Source: Caulobacterales bacterium RIFOXYB1_FULL_67_16 (GTDB lineage: Bacteria; Pseudomonadota; Alphaproteobacteria; Caulobacterales; Caulobacteraceae). Taken from it: 23,341 nucleotides of DNA. Both the position numbers and the translations under genes were made by a program. The notes beneath the pieces are model-generated. The model made no database searches. It saw only the letters and a list, made by a program, of their open reading frames with translations, and was not told where the DNA came from. Of this stretch, positions 1-7,709 are shown piece by piece. How positions within the stretch are numbered: position 1 is the stretch's first letter; every line of letters begins with the position of its first letter. The DNA lies in contig MGLN01000193.1 of assembly GCA_001796045.1 (NCBI GenBank), positions 1 through 23,341 of the forward strand, given 5' to 3'.

Positions 1-1
1 C

Positions 2-439
2 CACCACATCACCGCCCCGTCCGAGGACGGCGAGGGCGGGGTGCGGGCCATGAAGATGGCGCTGAAGCGGGCCGGAATGCAGCCCTCGGACCTCGACTAT
101 GTCAACGCCCACGGCACCTCGACCATGGCGGACTGGATCGAGCTGAAGGGGATCGAGGGTCTGGTCGGCGATCACGCCCAGAATCTGGCCGTCAGTTCCA
201 CCAAGTCGATGACCGGCCACCTGCTGGGCGCCGCCGGGGCCATAGAAGCGGCCTTCTGTGTCCTGGCCATCCGGGACCAGGTGGCGCCGCCGACGATCAA
301 TCTGGATGATCCGGAGATGGAGACGCCGATCGACCTGGTCCCGAACAAGGCCAGGCCGATGAAGATCGATGTCGCCATGTCCAACAGTTTCGGCTTCGGG
401 GGCACAAACGCCTCGGTGATCTTCAAGAAGGTCGACTGA
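2..439 (+). CDS. fabF: Beta-ketoacyl-ACP synthase II, C-terminal part (5' end outside window)
   Basis: This is the C-terminal 145 residues of a thiolase-fold condensing enzyme that elongates acyl-ACP with malonyl-ACP in fatty-acid synthesis in the cytoplasm. The frame is open from base 2 and reads HHITAPSEDGEGGVRAMKMA before any ATG, which matches the FabF core, so the start lies left of the window. Two of the three catalytic elements are visible: the first active-site His in VNAHGTST (about bases 101-124) and the Lys/His pair in KSMTGHLLGAAGAIEA (about 203-250). The Gly-rich C-terminal signature NSFGFGGTNAS is also present. The catalytic Cys would lie upstream. The stop is one base before mltG, so the two are probably co-transcribed. 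FabF is preferred over FabB because of the GHLLGAAGAIEA motif and the neighbouring mltG. Confidence 0.95.
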   Translation, partial: HHITAPSEDGEGGVRAMKMALKRAGMQPSDLDYVNAHGTSTMADWIELKGIEGLVGDHAQNLAVSSTKSMTGHLLGAAGAIEAAFCVLAIRDQVAPPTINLDDPEMETPIDLVPNKARPMKIDVAMSNSFGFGGTNASVIFKKVD

Positions 440-440
440 C

Positions 441-1580
441 ATGTTCGGACGGGGGCGGGTTGAAAGGGTGCGGGGCGGTTCGGGTCTGACGGTGACGTTG
501 CTGACCGCCTCGGCGACGTTCAGCCTGTTCCTGATCGCCGCCCTGGCGATTGTCTGGGGCGTCTACTACGGCCCGGGGCCTGGCGCCCGTCAGGGAGACC
601 GCACGGTCGTGACCCTGGCCAGCGGGTCGGGCGTCTCCGCCATCGCCGCACAGCTGAAGGCGGCGGGGGTCATCCGATCGACCGACCTGTTCAAGGCGGC
701 GGCGACCTTCACCGGGGCGGATCGCAAGCTGCGCGCCGGCGAATACGAGGTGCCGTCGGGAACCTCGCTGTCCGGGGTGCTGAGGCTGCTAGTCGAGGGG
801 CGGGTGGTGCGCCATTTCGTGACCCTGCCGGAAGGCTGGTCCTCGGCCCAGGCGGTCGACATTTTGGCCAAGGAGCCGGTGCTGACCGGAACCGTCGAGG
901 TGACGCCTGAGGAAGGCAGTCTGTGGCCCGACACCTATGAGGTTTCACGAGGCGACACGCGCCAATCGGTGATCGACCGGATGCAGCGGGCGGCCCGGGA
1001 AAACCTGCGGCTGCTCTGGGCCCGGCGCGGGCCGGGAACCGTGGTGCGCAACCCGGAAGAGGCGGTGATCCTGGCCTCCATCGTCGAGAAGGAGACCGGG
1101 CTGGCGGCCGAGCGTCCGCGTGTGGCGGCGGTCTTCTCTAACCGGCTGCGTCAGGGGATGCGGCTGGAGAGTGATCCGACCATCGTCTACGGCCTGACCC
1201 AGGGGCGGCCGCTGGGGCGCGGGATCCGCCGGTCCGAGCTGCAGCGCCAGACGCCGTGGAACACCTATCAGATCGACGGCCTGCCGCCGACGCCGATCGC
1301 CAATCCGGGCAAGCAGGCGCTGGAGGCCGTGTTGAACCCGCCGGCGGATTCGGCCCTCTTCTTCGTCGCCGACGGCTCGGGCGGCCACGCCTTCGCGGCG
1401 ACCTATGACGAGCATCTGCGCAATGTGGCGCGCTGGCGTCAGATTGAGCGGCAGAAGGCCGGGTTGCCGCCCGAAGCCCCCGCGACGGTCGTGCCCGAGG
1501 CCGCTTCGACCGCGCCCGCGCCAGCGGACGCCCAGGCGACCCTCACCCTGCCCGCGGGCGCGTCTCAGGGTTTGAGATGA
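441..1580 (+). CDS. mltG: Endolytic murein transglycosylase MltG (YceG family)
   Basis: This is a 379-residue inner-membrane enzyme that cleaves nascent glycan strands internally and so helps terminate peptidoglycan polymerisation. The N terminus is short and basic, followed by one membrane segment (about residues 17-43). A periplasmic LysM-like part follows (about 55-125), then the YceG catalytic domain (about 125-340). The signature LPEGWSS is at 129-135. The catalytic motif ILASIVEKETG is at 210-220; Glu216 is the likely counterpart of the catalytic Glu218 of E. coli, an assignment from motif position. NRLRQGMRLESDPTIVYG follows at 234-251. The last 40 residues are an Ala/Pro-rich tail that looks disordered. 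The ATG follows the fabF stop by one base, with AAGAAGG about nine bases upstream as ribosome-binding site. The stop overlaps the yicC start by four bases. Confidence 0.95.
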   Translation: MFGRGRVERVRGGSGLTVTLLTASATFSLFLIAALAIVWGVYYGPGPGARQGDRTVVTLASGSGVSAIAAQLKAAGVIRSTDLFKAAATFTGADRKLRAGEYEVPSGTSLSGVLRLLVEGRVVRHFVTLPEGWSSAQAVDILAKEPVLTGTVEVTPEEGSLWPDTYEVSRGDTRQSVIDRMQRAARENLRLLWARRGPGTVVRNPEEAVILASIVEKETGLAAERPRVAAVFSNRLRQGMRLESDPTIVYGLTQGRPLGRGIRRSELQRQTPWNTYQIDGLPPTPIANPGKQALEAVLNPPADSALFFVADGSGGHAFAATYDEHLRNVARWRQIERQKAGLPPEAPATVVPEAASTAPAPADAQATLTLPAGASQGLR

Positions 1581-2461
1581 GCCTGATTTCGGGAATGACC
1601 GGCTTCGGTCGGGCCGAGGGGGCGGGGCTAGGCTGGACCTGGTCGGTCGAGGCGCGGTCCGTCAACGGGCGCAATCTGGAGGTCCGTTTTCGCGGGCCGA
1701 ACGGTTTCGACCCCCTGGAACGCACGGCCCGGGCCGCCGCCCAGGCGCGGTTCGCCAGAGGCCAGATCAGCGTCGGCGTCCACGCGCGGCGGGTCGAGGG
1801 CGCAGATGCGGCTGTCACAATCAATGCCCCCCTGCTGGCGCGTTATCTGACTCTGGCCAATGAGCTGGCGGAGGACGGGGCGACGCCGCCGTCCGCCGAT
1901 GGCCTGCTGGCTCTGCGCGGCGTGATAGAAGCGCCGGAAGAGACGGACGATCCTGAAGCGCGGGCCGCCCTCGAGGCCGCCATAGGCCGGACGATCGAAG
2001 AGGCGCTGGACGCTCTTAGGGGCGCACGCCATGCGGAGGGCGCCCAGCTGGCGCCCCTGCTGGGCGGGTTCGTGGACCGGATAGAAATCCTGGTCACCTC
2101 GGCCGAGGGCGAAGCCCAGGCCCAGATCGAGGCCATCCGTGATCGATTCGGCCGCCGCATGGCCGAGCTGGCGCCGGACGCGCCGGGATTGGAGGAGCGG
2201 GTTTTCCTTGAAGCGGCGGCCCTGGCGGCCAAGGCCGACGTGCGTGAGGAGCTGGACCGGCTGACGGCCCATGTCGCGGCGGCTCGCCACCTGATGAGCG
2301 CCCCGCCGGCAGGGCGGAAATTGGATTTCCTGCTTCAGGAATTCATGCGGGAGGCCAACACCCTCTGCTCGAAATCCGCTACGACGCCGCTCACCGGAAT
2401 CGGCCTCGAGCTGAAGGCCGTCATCGAACAGTTGCGTGAACAGGTCCAGAATGTCGAATGA
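1577..2461 (+). CDS. yicC: YicC/YloC family endoribonuclease
   Basis: This is a 294-residue cytoplasmic protein of the YicC family, whose members are reported to act as endoribonucleases in E. coli and B. subtilis. The N-terminal YicC domain starts with the family signature SGMTGFGRAEG (residues 5-15), followed by WSVEARSVNGRNLEVRFRGP. The C-terminal DUF1732 domain ends with FLLQEFMREANTLCSKSATT and a helix running to the end (about 247-294). In most homologues the C-terminal motif reads REVNTLGSKS; here it is REANTLCSKS, a mild variation. The start overlaps the mltG stop in an ATGA junction, and the 3' end overlaps the gmk start by 11 bases, so translation of the three genes is probably coupled. 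The position next to gmk is a common bacterial arrangement. Confidence 0.93.
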   Translation: MSLISGMTGFGRAEGAGLGWTWSVEARSVNGRNLEVRFRGPNGFDPLERTARAAAQARFARGQISVGVHARRVEGADAAVTINAPLLARYLTLANELAEDGATPPSADGLLALRGVIEAPEETDDPEARAALEAAIGRTIEEALDALRGARHAEGAQLAPLLGGFVDRIEILVTSAEGEAQAQIEAIRDRFGRRMAELAPDAPGLEERVFLEAAALAAKADVREELDRLTAHVAAARHLMSAPPAGRKLDFLLQEFMREANTLCSKSATTPLTGIGLELKAVIEQLREQVQNVE

Positions 2462-3092
2462 ACGCTCGCCCCGCCGGGGCGTCCTCCTGATCGTCGCCAG
2501 CCCGTCGGGCGCCGGCAAGACGTCGCTGTGCCGCCGGCTGATGGCGGACCATGGAGGGCTGGAGCTTTCCGTGTCGATGACGACGCGCGGCATCCGTCCG
2601 GGCGAGGTCGACGGGCGCGACTATAATTTCGTCGATCGCGAGCGGTTCCAGAAGCTGATCGACGCCGACGCCTTTCTGGAATGGGCCGATGTGCACGGCA
2701 ATCTGTACGGCAGCCCGCGCGGACCGATCGACCGCGCCCTGGCGGAAGGCCGCGACGTGTTGTTCGACATCGACTGGCAGGGGGCGCGGGATGTGGCGGA
2801 GAAATGCCCCGAAGACGCCGTGCGGGTCTTCATCCTTCCGCCGAGCCTGGAGGAGCTGCGGCGTCGCCTGGTGACGCGCTCGCAGGATTCGGACGACGTC
2901 ATCGAACGCCGTGTCGCCAACGCCAAGGGCGAAATCGAACACTGCGACGCCTTCGACTATGTGATCGTCAACGAGGACTTCGACGGGTCCTACGCCGAGC
3001 TGGCGCATATCTATCACGCCGAGCGTTCGCGGCGTTTTCGCAACCTGTGGGTGAAGGATTACAAGGCTGCCCTGCTGCGGGAGCCGGTTTGA
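2451..3092 (+). CDS. gmk: Guanylate kinase
   Basis: This is a 213-residue kinase that phosphorylates GMP to GDP with ATP in the cytoplasm, for GTP and (p)ppGpp supply. The P-loop PSGAGKTS is at residues 18-25, after the beta strand GVLLIVA. The GMP-binding region SVSMTTRGIRPGEVDGRDYNFV follows, then FLEWADVHGNLYGS, which is diagnostic of guanylate kinases. VLFDIDWQGARDV carries the Walker-B-like Asp. The length agrees with E. coli Gmk (207). An in-frame GTG at 2436 would add MNRSR. The ATG at 2451 is preferred because it gives the usual short N terminus and a smaller overlap with yicC. It is the last gene of the + strand cluster and is followed by strong hairpins. Confidence 0.96.
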   Translation: MSNERSPRRGVLLIVASPSGAGKTSLCRRLMADHGGLELSVSMTTRGIRPGEVDGRDYNFVDRERFQKLIDADAFLEWADVHGNLYGSPRGPIDRALAEGRDVLFDIDWQGARDVAEKCPEDAVRVFILPPSLEELRRRLVTRSQDSDDVIERRVANAKGEIEHCDAFDYVIVNEDFDGSYAELAHIYHAERSRRFRNLWVKDYKAALLREPV

Positions 3093-3152
3093 CCGAAACA
3101 ACGACACCGCGGCTGGCGGAGGGGGGACAGGCCGCCGCGGTGTCGTCTTCGG
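3093..3152. terminator. Strong hairpin immediately after gmk
   Basis: A perfect 13-bp inverted repeat (ACGACACCGCGGC at 3101-3113 and its complement at 3134-3146) encloses a 20-base loop. Outside it, CCGAA (3093-3097) can pair with TTCGG (3148-3152) across a small internal loop. The hairpin starts right after the gmk stop. There is no U-run on either strand, so this may be a Rho-dependent or processing/stability hairpin rather than a classical intrinsic terminator. It lies between convergent operons and could serve both directions. Confidence 0.55.
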
Positions 3153-3164
3153 CTGCAAAGCGGT

Positions 3165-3206
3165 GACGACATCGCGCCAGGCGGGGGCTTCCTACGCGAT
3201 GTCGTC
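3165..3206. terminator. Second hairpin after gmk, related to the first
   Basis: A perfect 12-bp inverted repeat (GACGACATCGCG at 3165-3176, complement at 3195-3206) has an 18-base loop. The stem shares ACGACAyCGCG with the preceding hairpin, with a compensatory C:G to T:A change at one pair. A third, smaller stem (ACCCCT 3226-3231 with AGGGGT 3243-3248) follows. The rest of the 237-base gap to the aminotransferase holds no supportable gene. Together these stems probably end both the gmk transcript and the opposing long operon. Confidence 0.45.
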
Positions 3207-3329
3207 TGCAGCGCTACGCAACTGCACCCCTTATCCCACAACAGGGGTTCCAGAGGGTAAATTTTCGCCTAGGGGCGATTGCTTAGGTACGCAGCACGAT
3301 TGCCTGGCCGCCTCGACGGCAATTTGGCT

Positions 3330-4460
3330 TCAAGGGGCGATTCGCGCTGCGAAACAGGGGGTGATCCGCGCCAGGGCCTCCTCGATTTCCGGCGTGGAGA
3401 CCGCGAAACTGAAGCGGATGTAGCGCGCGCCGTCCACGGGATCGAAATCCACACCGGGCGCGGTCGCCACGCCCGTGTCGCGCAAAAGTTGCTCGCAGAA
3501 GGCCACGCTGTCGTCCGTCAGATGGCCGATGTCGGCCCAGATGTAGAAGGCGCCGTCGGGCGGGGCGATTTTCCTGAGCCCGAGCGCGGGCAGGGCCGCC
3601 AGCATCAGGTCGCGATTGCGGGCGTAGGTCTGAATATGGCCCTCAAGCTCGTCGATCGCGTCCATGGCGACCAGGCCCGCATGCTGGCTGAGGCTGGGCG
3701 GGGTCAGGAACAGATTGCCGATATAGGCGCGGGCGGCGTCGATCAGGGTCTGTGGGACCAGCAGCCAGCCCAGCCGCCATCCGGCCATGCTCCAGTATTT
3801 GGAGAAGCTGTTAATCACCAGGGCGTCAGGCGCGAACTGCAGCATCGACGGGGTCGGGCCGATGTAGGAGAGGCCGTGATAGATCTCGTCCGAGAGGATG
3901 GCGATGTTTCGCGCGCGGCAGACCTCGGCGATGGCGGCGAGCTCGGCCGCCGGGATAATGGTCCCGGTCGGATTGGCGGGGCTGGCGATAATGACGCCGG
4001 CGGGGGCGGGATCGAGCGCCTCCAGCTGGGCGGCGGTCAGCTGGAACCGGGTTTCGGGACCGCAGGCGATCTCGACCGGCTCCAGATGCAGGGCGCGCAG
4101 GCTGTTGCGATAGGCGACATAGCCGGGACGGGCCAGGGCGATTCGGTCGCCCGGCTTGAAGCGGACGCTGAGGGCCAGAACCAGGGCGGGCGAGGCGCCG
4201 CAGGTCAGCAGGATGTGGGCGGGATCGACCGCCACGCCATACCGGTCCTGGTACAGACGCGCGATGCGGGCGCGCAGGTCGGGGCTCTCCCAATAGCCCA
4301 TGCCGTCAGTGTCGAGCACCTGATGCGCGCGGGCGACGGCGGCGGAGGGGGCGCCGGTCGAGGGCTGGCCGAACTCCATATGGATGATCGACCGGCCTTC
4401 GGACTTCAGTTGGTGCGCCAGGCGGCTGACGGTGATGGCGCGGAAGGGTTCGACGGTCAT
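3330..4460 (-). CDS. PLP-dependent aminotransferase, class I/II
   Basis: This is a 376-residue fold-type I aminotransferase; the substrate is not evident. In the large domain, ASPANPTGT (residues 159-167) contains the Asn that contacts the PLP ring, with Asp191 and Tyr194 in LSDEIYHGL. SFSKYWSMAGWRLGW (218-232) carries the Schiff-base Lys221 and phosphate-binding Arg229. Arg349 in YIRFSFAVS should bind the substrate carboxylate. The ORF extends upstream to 4544, but that part is Arg-rich and lies inside rsmA in another frame. The ATG at 4460 gives a normal aspartate-aminotransferase-like N terminus and an ATGA overlap with the rsmA stop. It is the last gene of the seven-gene operon. pdxA in the same operon makes PLP, its cofactor. 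Kynurenine/aspartate/aromatic specificities are all possible. Confidence 0.9.
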   Translation of the reverse strand: MTVEPFRAITVSRLAHQLKSEGRSIIHMEFGQPSTGAPSAAVARAHQVLDTDGMGYWESPDLRARIARLYQDRYGVAVDPAHILLTCGASPALVLALSVRFKPGDRIALARPGYVAYRNSLRALHLEPVEIACGPETRFQLTAAQLEALDPAPAGVIIASPANPTGTIIPAAELAAIAEVCRARNIAILSDEIYHGLSYIGPTPSMLQFAPDALVINSFSKYWSMAGWRLGWLLVPQTLIDAARAYIGNLFLTPPSLSQHAGLVAMDAIDELEGHIQTYARNRDLMLAALPALGLRKIAPPDGAFYIWADIGHLTDDSVAFCEQLLRDTGVATAPGVDFDPVDGARYIRFSFAVSTPEIEEALARITPCFAARIAP

Positions 4461-5266
4461 GCCAGGGCATCCGCCAGCCGCAGGAAGCCGGCGACGTCGA
4501 CGGTCTCGGCGCGGGCGTCGGGTTCGATGCCGGCGGCCTCGCACAGGGCGGCGCCGCCGAGCTGTTTGAGGCTGGAGCGCAGCATCTTGCGGCGCTGGCC
4601 GAAGGCGGCGGCGGTGACGCGTTCAAGCTTCTTAAGGCGTTCGGGCGAAGGACGCTCGTCCAGCGGAATCAGATGGACCACGGCCGAGGCCACCTTGGGC
4701 GGCGGGGTGAAGGCGGCGGCGGGCAGGTGCATGACGATGCGCGCCGTGCAGACGGCCTGGGAAATGACCGCCAAACGGCCGTAGGCGTCTTCGCCCGGAC
4801 CAGCGGCCACACGCTCGGCCACCTCCTTCTGGAACATCAGGGTCAGGCTGTGGGGCAACCAGGGACCGGTCAGCCATTTGATCAGCAGGGCGGTGCCGAC
4901 ATTGTAGGGCAGGTTGGAGACCAGGTGGGCGGGGCCGGAGACCAGGTCCGCCTCCTTCACCTTCAGGGCGTCGGCCTCGACGATGGTCAGCCGGCCCGAG
5001 CCGTCGTCCAGTTCGGTCAGCAGGGGAATGAAGCGCGGATCCTTTTCCACCAGGACCACGGGGCCGGCGTCGGATTCCAGCAGGGCGCGGGTCAGGCCGC
5101 CGGGGCCGGGGCCGACCTCGATCACGGCGCGCCCGTCGAACGGACCGGCCAGGCGGACGATCTTGCGCGTGACATTGAGGTCCAGCAGGAAATGCTGGCC
5201 GAAGCTCTTTTTCGCCGACAGGCCGTGGGCGTCGAGGGTTTCGCGGAGGGAAGGAAGGTCGGTCAC
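4457..5266 (-). CDS. rsmA: 16S rRNA (adenine1518/1519-N6)-dimethyltransferase RsmA (KsgA)
   Basis: This is a 269-residue SAM-dependent methyltransferase that dimethylates two adjacent adenosines in the 3' hairpin (helix 45) of 16S rRNA late in 30S assembly. KKSFGQHFLLD (residues 19-29) is the N-terminal RNA-binding signature. VIEVGPGPGGLTRAL (48-62) is the SAM motif I, Glu74 (LVEKD) the ribose-binding acid, and NLPYN (118-122) the catalytic motif IV. The small C-terminal helical domain contains FGQRRKMLRSSLK. The start codon is GTG (complement of 5264-5266), with AGGG just upstream, eight bases after the pdxA stop. The pdxA-rsmA adjacency is conserved in many proteobacteria. The stop overlaps the aminotransferase start by four bases. 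Confidence 0.96.
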   Translation of the reverse strand: MTDLPSLRETLDAHGLSAKKSFGQHFLLDLNVTRKIVRLAGPFDGRAVIEVGPGPGGLTRALLESDAGPVVLVEKDPRFIPLLTELDDGSGRLTIVEADALKVKEADLVSGPAHLVSNLPYNVGTALLIKWLTGPWLPHSLTLMFQKEVAERVAAGPGEDAYGRLAVISQAVCTARIVMHLPAAAFTPPPKVASAVVHLIPLDERPSPERLKKLERVTAAAFGQRRKMLRSSLKQLGGAALCEAAGIEPDARAETVDVAGFLRLADALA

Positions 5267-5274
5267 ACGCCCTG

Positions 5275-6270
5275 TTAGCGCGCGGCGCGGGCCGCCGCCA
5301 TCTCCGATGCCAGACGAACGGCGGCGATCAGGCTGTCGGGGCGCGCAATCCGCTTGCCGGCGATGTCGAAACCTGTGCCGTGGTCCGGCGAGGTGCGGAT
5401 GACGGGCAGGCCCAGGGACACGTTCACGCCGCTCCAGAAGTCCAGAGTCTTGACCGGGATCAGGGCCTGGTCGTGGTACATGCAGATGGCGGCGTCATAG
5501 GTCGCGCGGGCGTCGTCGTGGAACAGGGTGTCGGCGGGTCTGGGGTCGGTGATGTCGATCCCTTCGCCGCGCAGCTGTTCGGCGACGGGGATCAGGGTCT
5601 CGATCTCCTGCAGCCCCAGGGCGCCGCCTTCGCCCGCGTGGGGATTCAGGGCGGCCATGGCCAGGCGCGGGCGGGCGATAGCGAAGTCGCGTTTCAGGCT
5701 CTCGTGGACGACCCGCGCGGTACGGGCGACCCGCTCGGCGGTCAGGAGTTCGGGAACCTGGTCCAGGGCGACGTGGATGGTGACCAGACAGGCGCGCAGG
5801 TCGCGGGCGGTCAGCATCATCACCGGGCCGCGTGTCCCCGCATAGGGCGCATCTGCGGTCAGTTCGGCGATGAATTCGGTATGGCCGGGGAAGCGGAAGC
5901 CCGAGGCGTACATGGGCGCCTTGGCTATGGGGGCTGTGACCAGACCCGAGGCTTCGCCCGACAGGGCGAAGCTGACGGCCTCTTCGATCCCGTCGGCGAC
6001 CGAGGGGGCATTGAGGGGTTCGGGCAGGCCGATGGTCACTGGCGCGGGCAAGGGCCGGTGAATGACCGGGAGGGCCCGCTCGAAATGCTGGGCGGCCTCG
6101 CCGGGCGTGAAGACATCGGCGACGGCGATCCCTTGCGCCTCCAGCAGGGCGGCGTCGCCGATCACGGCGAAAGGCAGCATGGCGGCCGAACGCGCCCGCC
6201 AGGCCGCAGCCACGATCTCCGGCCCGACGCCGGCGGGTTCGCCCAGCGTTAGGACCAGAGGCCGGGTCAT
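5275..6270 (-). CDS. pdxA: 4-hydroxythreonine-4-phosphate dehydrogenase
   Basis: This is a 331-residue NAD-dependent dehydrogenase of the DXP-dependent pyridoxal-5'-phosphate pathway. It oxidises 4-phosphohydroxy-L-threonine; the product decarboxylates and is used by PdxJ. The N terminus LTLGEPAGVGPEIV is diagnostic. The divalent-metal ligands are visible as His166 (TIHVAL), His211 (LNPHAGEGG) and His266 (MYHDQALIPVK), at the same numbers as in E. coli PdxA. TAPIAKAPM and FPGHTEF form the substrate pocket. The ATG overlaps the surA stop in an ATGA junction, suggesting coupled translation. The surA-pdxA-rsmA order matches the classical gammaproteobacterial cluster. Confidence 0.96.
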   Translation of the reverse strand: MTRPLVLTLGEPAGVGPEIVAAAWRARSAAMLPFAVIGDAALLEAQGIAVADVFTPGEAAQHFERALPVIHRPLPAPVTIGLPEPLNAPSVADGIEEAVSFALSGEASGLVTAPIAKAPMYASGFRFPGHTEFIAELTADAPYAGTRGPVMMLTARDLRACLVTIHVALDQVPELLTAERVARTARVVHESLKRDFAIARPRLAMAALNPHAGEGGALGLQEIETLIPVAEQLRGEGIDITDPRPADTLFHDDARATYDAAICMYHDQALIPVKTLDFWSGVNVSLGLPVIRTSPDHGTGFDIAGKRIARPDSLIAAVRLASEMAAARAAR

Positions 6271-7637
6271 TTGAACTCGATCAGGGCGTCGTTGCGCAGA
6301 TCGCGCAGGTAGCGGCGCTCGAGCACGGCCAGGTTCTGGGCCCGCAGACGACCCTCGACCTGCTGCCGGTTCGGAGCCTCCGGGCCGCCGACGCGCCGGC
6401 CGCAGACGGCGACGAGATGTAGGCCCAGCGGCGTGCGGATCGGGGTGGAGACCGAGCCGATCTCGCCGGTGCGGGCGAACTGCTGGAACTGGGGCGCCAG
6501 GTCGGCGACGTCCGATTCGCCGAGATCGGCGCCGATCACGCCCTGGGTCGCGCGGGACTGAGACAGGATGTTGTCGCAGTTCAGGCCCTGACGCAGACCT
6601 TCCAGAGTGCGGGTGGCGGCGGCGAGGTCGGCTTCCGAGGCGGCCTCCGGCAGTTCCACCATCATCTGCTTCAGCGAAACCAGGCTGGTCGCTGCGCCGT
6701 CGCGCTTGTCGCGCATGTAGATGATGTACACCCCGCCGTCGACCGGAACCGGGTTCGACAGCTGGCCGGGCTGGAGCTGGTCGAAGATGGTCTGGAGCGC
6801 GGGCTGGACCGTGCCCTTGACCACCCAGCCGGCGTCGCCAGGGACGCGGGCCGAGGCCGAGGGGGCGGCCGAGAACTGCTGGGCCACGGCCTGGAAGGGC
6901 GCGCCCTGGATGATCTGCTGCACCAGCTGGCGGGCGCCGTTCATGGCGGCGTCCTGGCCGCCGACGCGGGCGGCCTCGATATAGATTTCGCCGATCAGAT
7001 ACTGGGGCTGGGCTGCGGCTTCGTTCAGGCGGCGGACCTCCTGATCGACCTGGAGCGTGCTGGGGCGGGCGCGGCTGTTGAACCGGCCGGGCACCAGCTG
7101 GCTCCAGCCGATCTCGGTGCGCAGACTTTCACGGAAAGCGTTCGGCTGGATGCCGCCCTGTTGCAGGAACTCCATATAGGCGGCGGGGGTCACGCCGGCC
7201 TGACGGGCCATCTGGGCGATTTCCTCGTCGATCTCCTGATCGGTGATCTTCAGGGTCTCGAACTTGGTGATCTCCTGCGCCTTAAGGCGCTCCTCGATCA
7301 GGCGGTTCAGGGCGGCCTGCTGAATGGCCGGCAGGTTCTGTTCCGTCGGCTGGACCTGGGACGAGGCGATCAGCATCAGCATCTGCTGGCGCAGATCGAA
7401 GCCGGTGATGATCTTGTCGTTCACCGTGGCCACGATGCCGTCGGCCAGTTCGAACTGGGGGGCGGGCCGCGCGGCGGCGGGGCCGTCGCCGGCCGCCGGA
7501 TTTGGCGCGCCCGCGGCGGGCGCCTGGGGCGCAGGCGCCGTCCGGCCTTGGGTCTGGCCCTGGGTCTGGCCTTGGGCCGAACCGGCGAGGAGGACCGCCG
7601 CGAGCGCAGCCCCCGTCGAATAACGCATCAAACCCAT
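6267..7637 (-). CDS. surA: Periplasmic chaperone / peptidyl-prolyl isomerase SurA
   Basis: This is a 456-residue secreted chaperone that escorts unfolded outer-membrane beta-barrels, including LptD, to the Bam complex. The signal peptide is about residues 1-22 (MGLMRYSTG then hydrophobic AALAAVLLAGSAQG), followed by a Gln/Ala/Pro-rich linker (23-60). The SurA N-terminal helical domain follows (about 62-190, starting GIVATVNDKIITGFDL). A parvulin-like domain covers about 213-315 (GVYIIYMRDKRDG), and a second degenerate one is near 318-415 (TPLGLHLVAVCGRR). The C-terminal helix closes the chaperone module. The frame is open up to 7667, but the ATG at 7637 has AGGAC six bases upstream and gives a proper signal peptide. 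It is translated after lptD with a 72-base gap. Confidence 0.92.
   Translation of the reverse strand: MGLMRYSTGAALAAVLLAGSAQGQTQGQTQGRTAPAPQAPAAGAPNPAAGDGPAAARPAPQFELADGIVATVNDKIITGFDLRQQMLMLIASSQVQPTEQNLPAIQQAALNRLIEERLKAQEITKFETLKITDQEIDEEIAQMARQAGVTPAAYMEFLQQGGIQPNAFRESLRTEIGWSQLVPGRFNSRARPSTLQVDQEVRRLNEAAAQPQYLIGEIYIEAARVGGQDAAMNGARQLVQQIIQGAPFQAVAQQFSAAPSASARVPGDAGWVVKGTVQPALQTIFDQLQPGQLSNPVPVDGGVYIIYMRDKRDGAATSLVSLKQMMVELPEAASEADLAAATRTLEGLRQGLNCDNILSQSRATQGVIGADLGESDVADLAPQFQQFARTGEIGSVSTPIRTPLGLHLVAVCGRRVGGPEAPNRQQVEGRLRAQNLAVLERRYLRDLRNDALIEFK
7546..7581 (-). repeat. 12-bp tandem repeat in the surA linker
   Basis: Nearly three copies of a 12-base unit (on the + strand ccttgggtctgg, ccctgggtctgg, then a diverged third copy) encode the repeated QTQG tetrapeptide just after the predicted signal-peptide cleavage site of SurA. 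A copy-number change would keep the frame and only alter linker length. Confidence 0.75.
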
Positions 7638-7709
7638 TGGTCGTCCTGATTCCTCACAGCGTTCCATCGGCCAGGCCGGCGGACGGTCGCGCCCCTTAAA
7701 GCGTCATGC

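Noticed and set aside
3163..3423. Possible small + strand gene between gmk and the aminotransferase
   Set aside because: It covers the hairpins and runs into the opposing gene; no ribosome-binding site or recognisable sequence.
3279..4784. A 501-codon + strand open frame
   Set aside because: It lies antisense to the aminotransferase and rsmA, is rich in Gly, Ala, Gln and Asp, and shows no recognisable motif.
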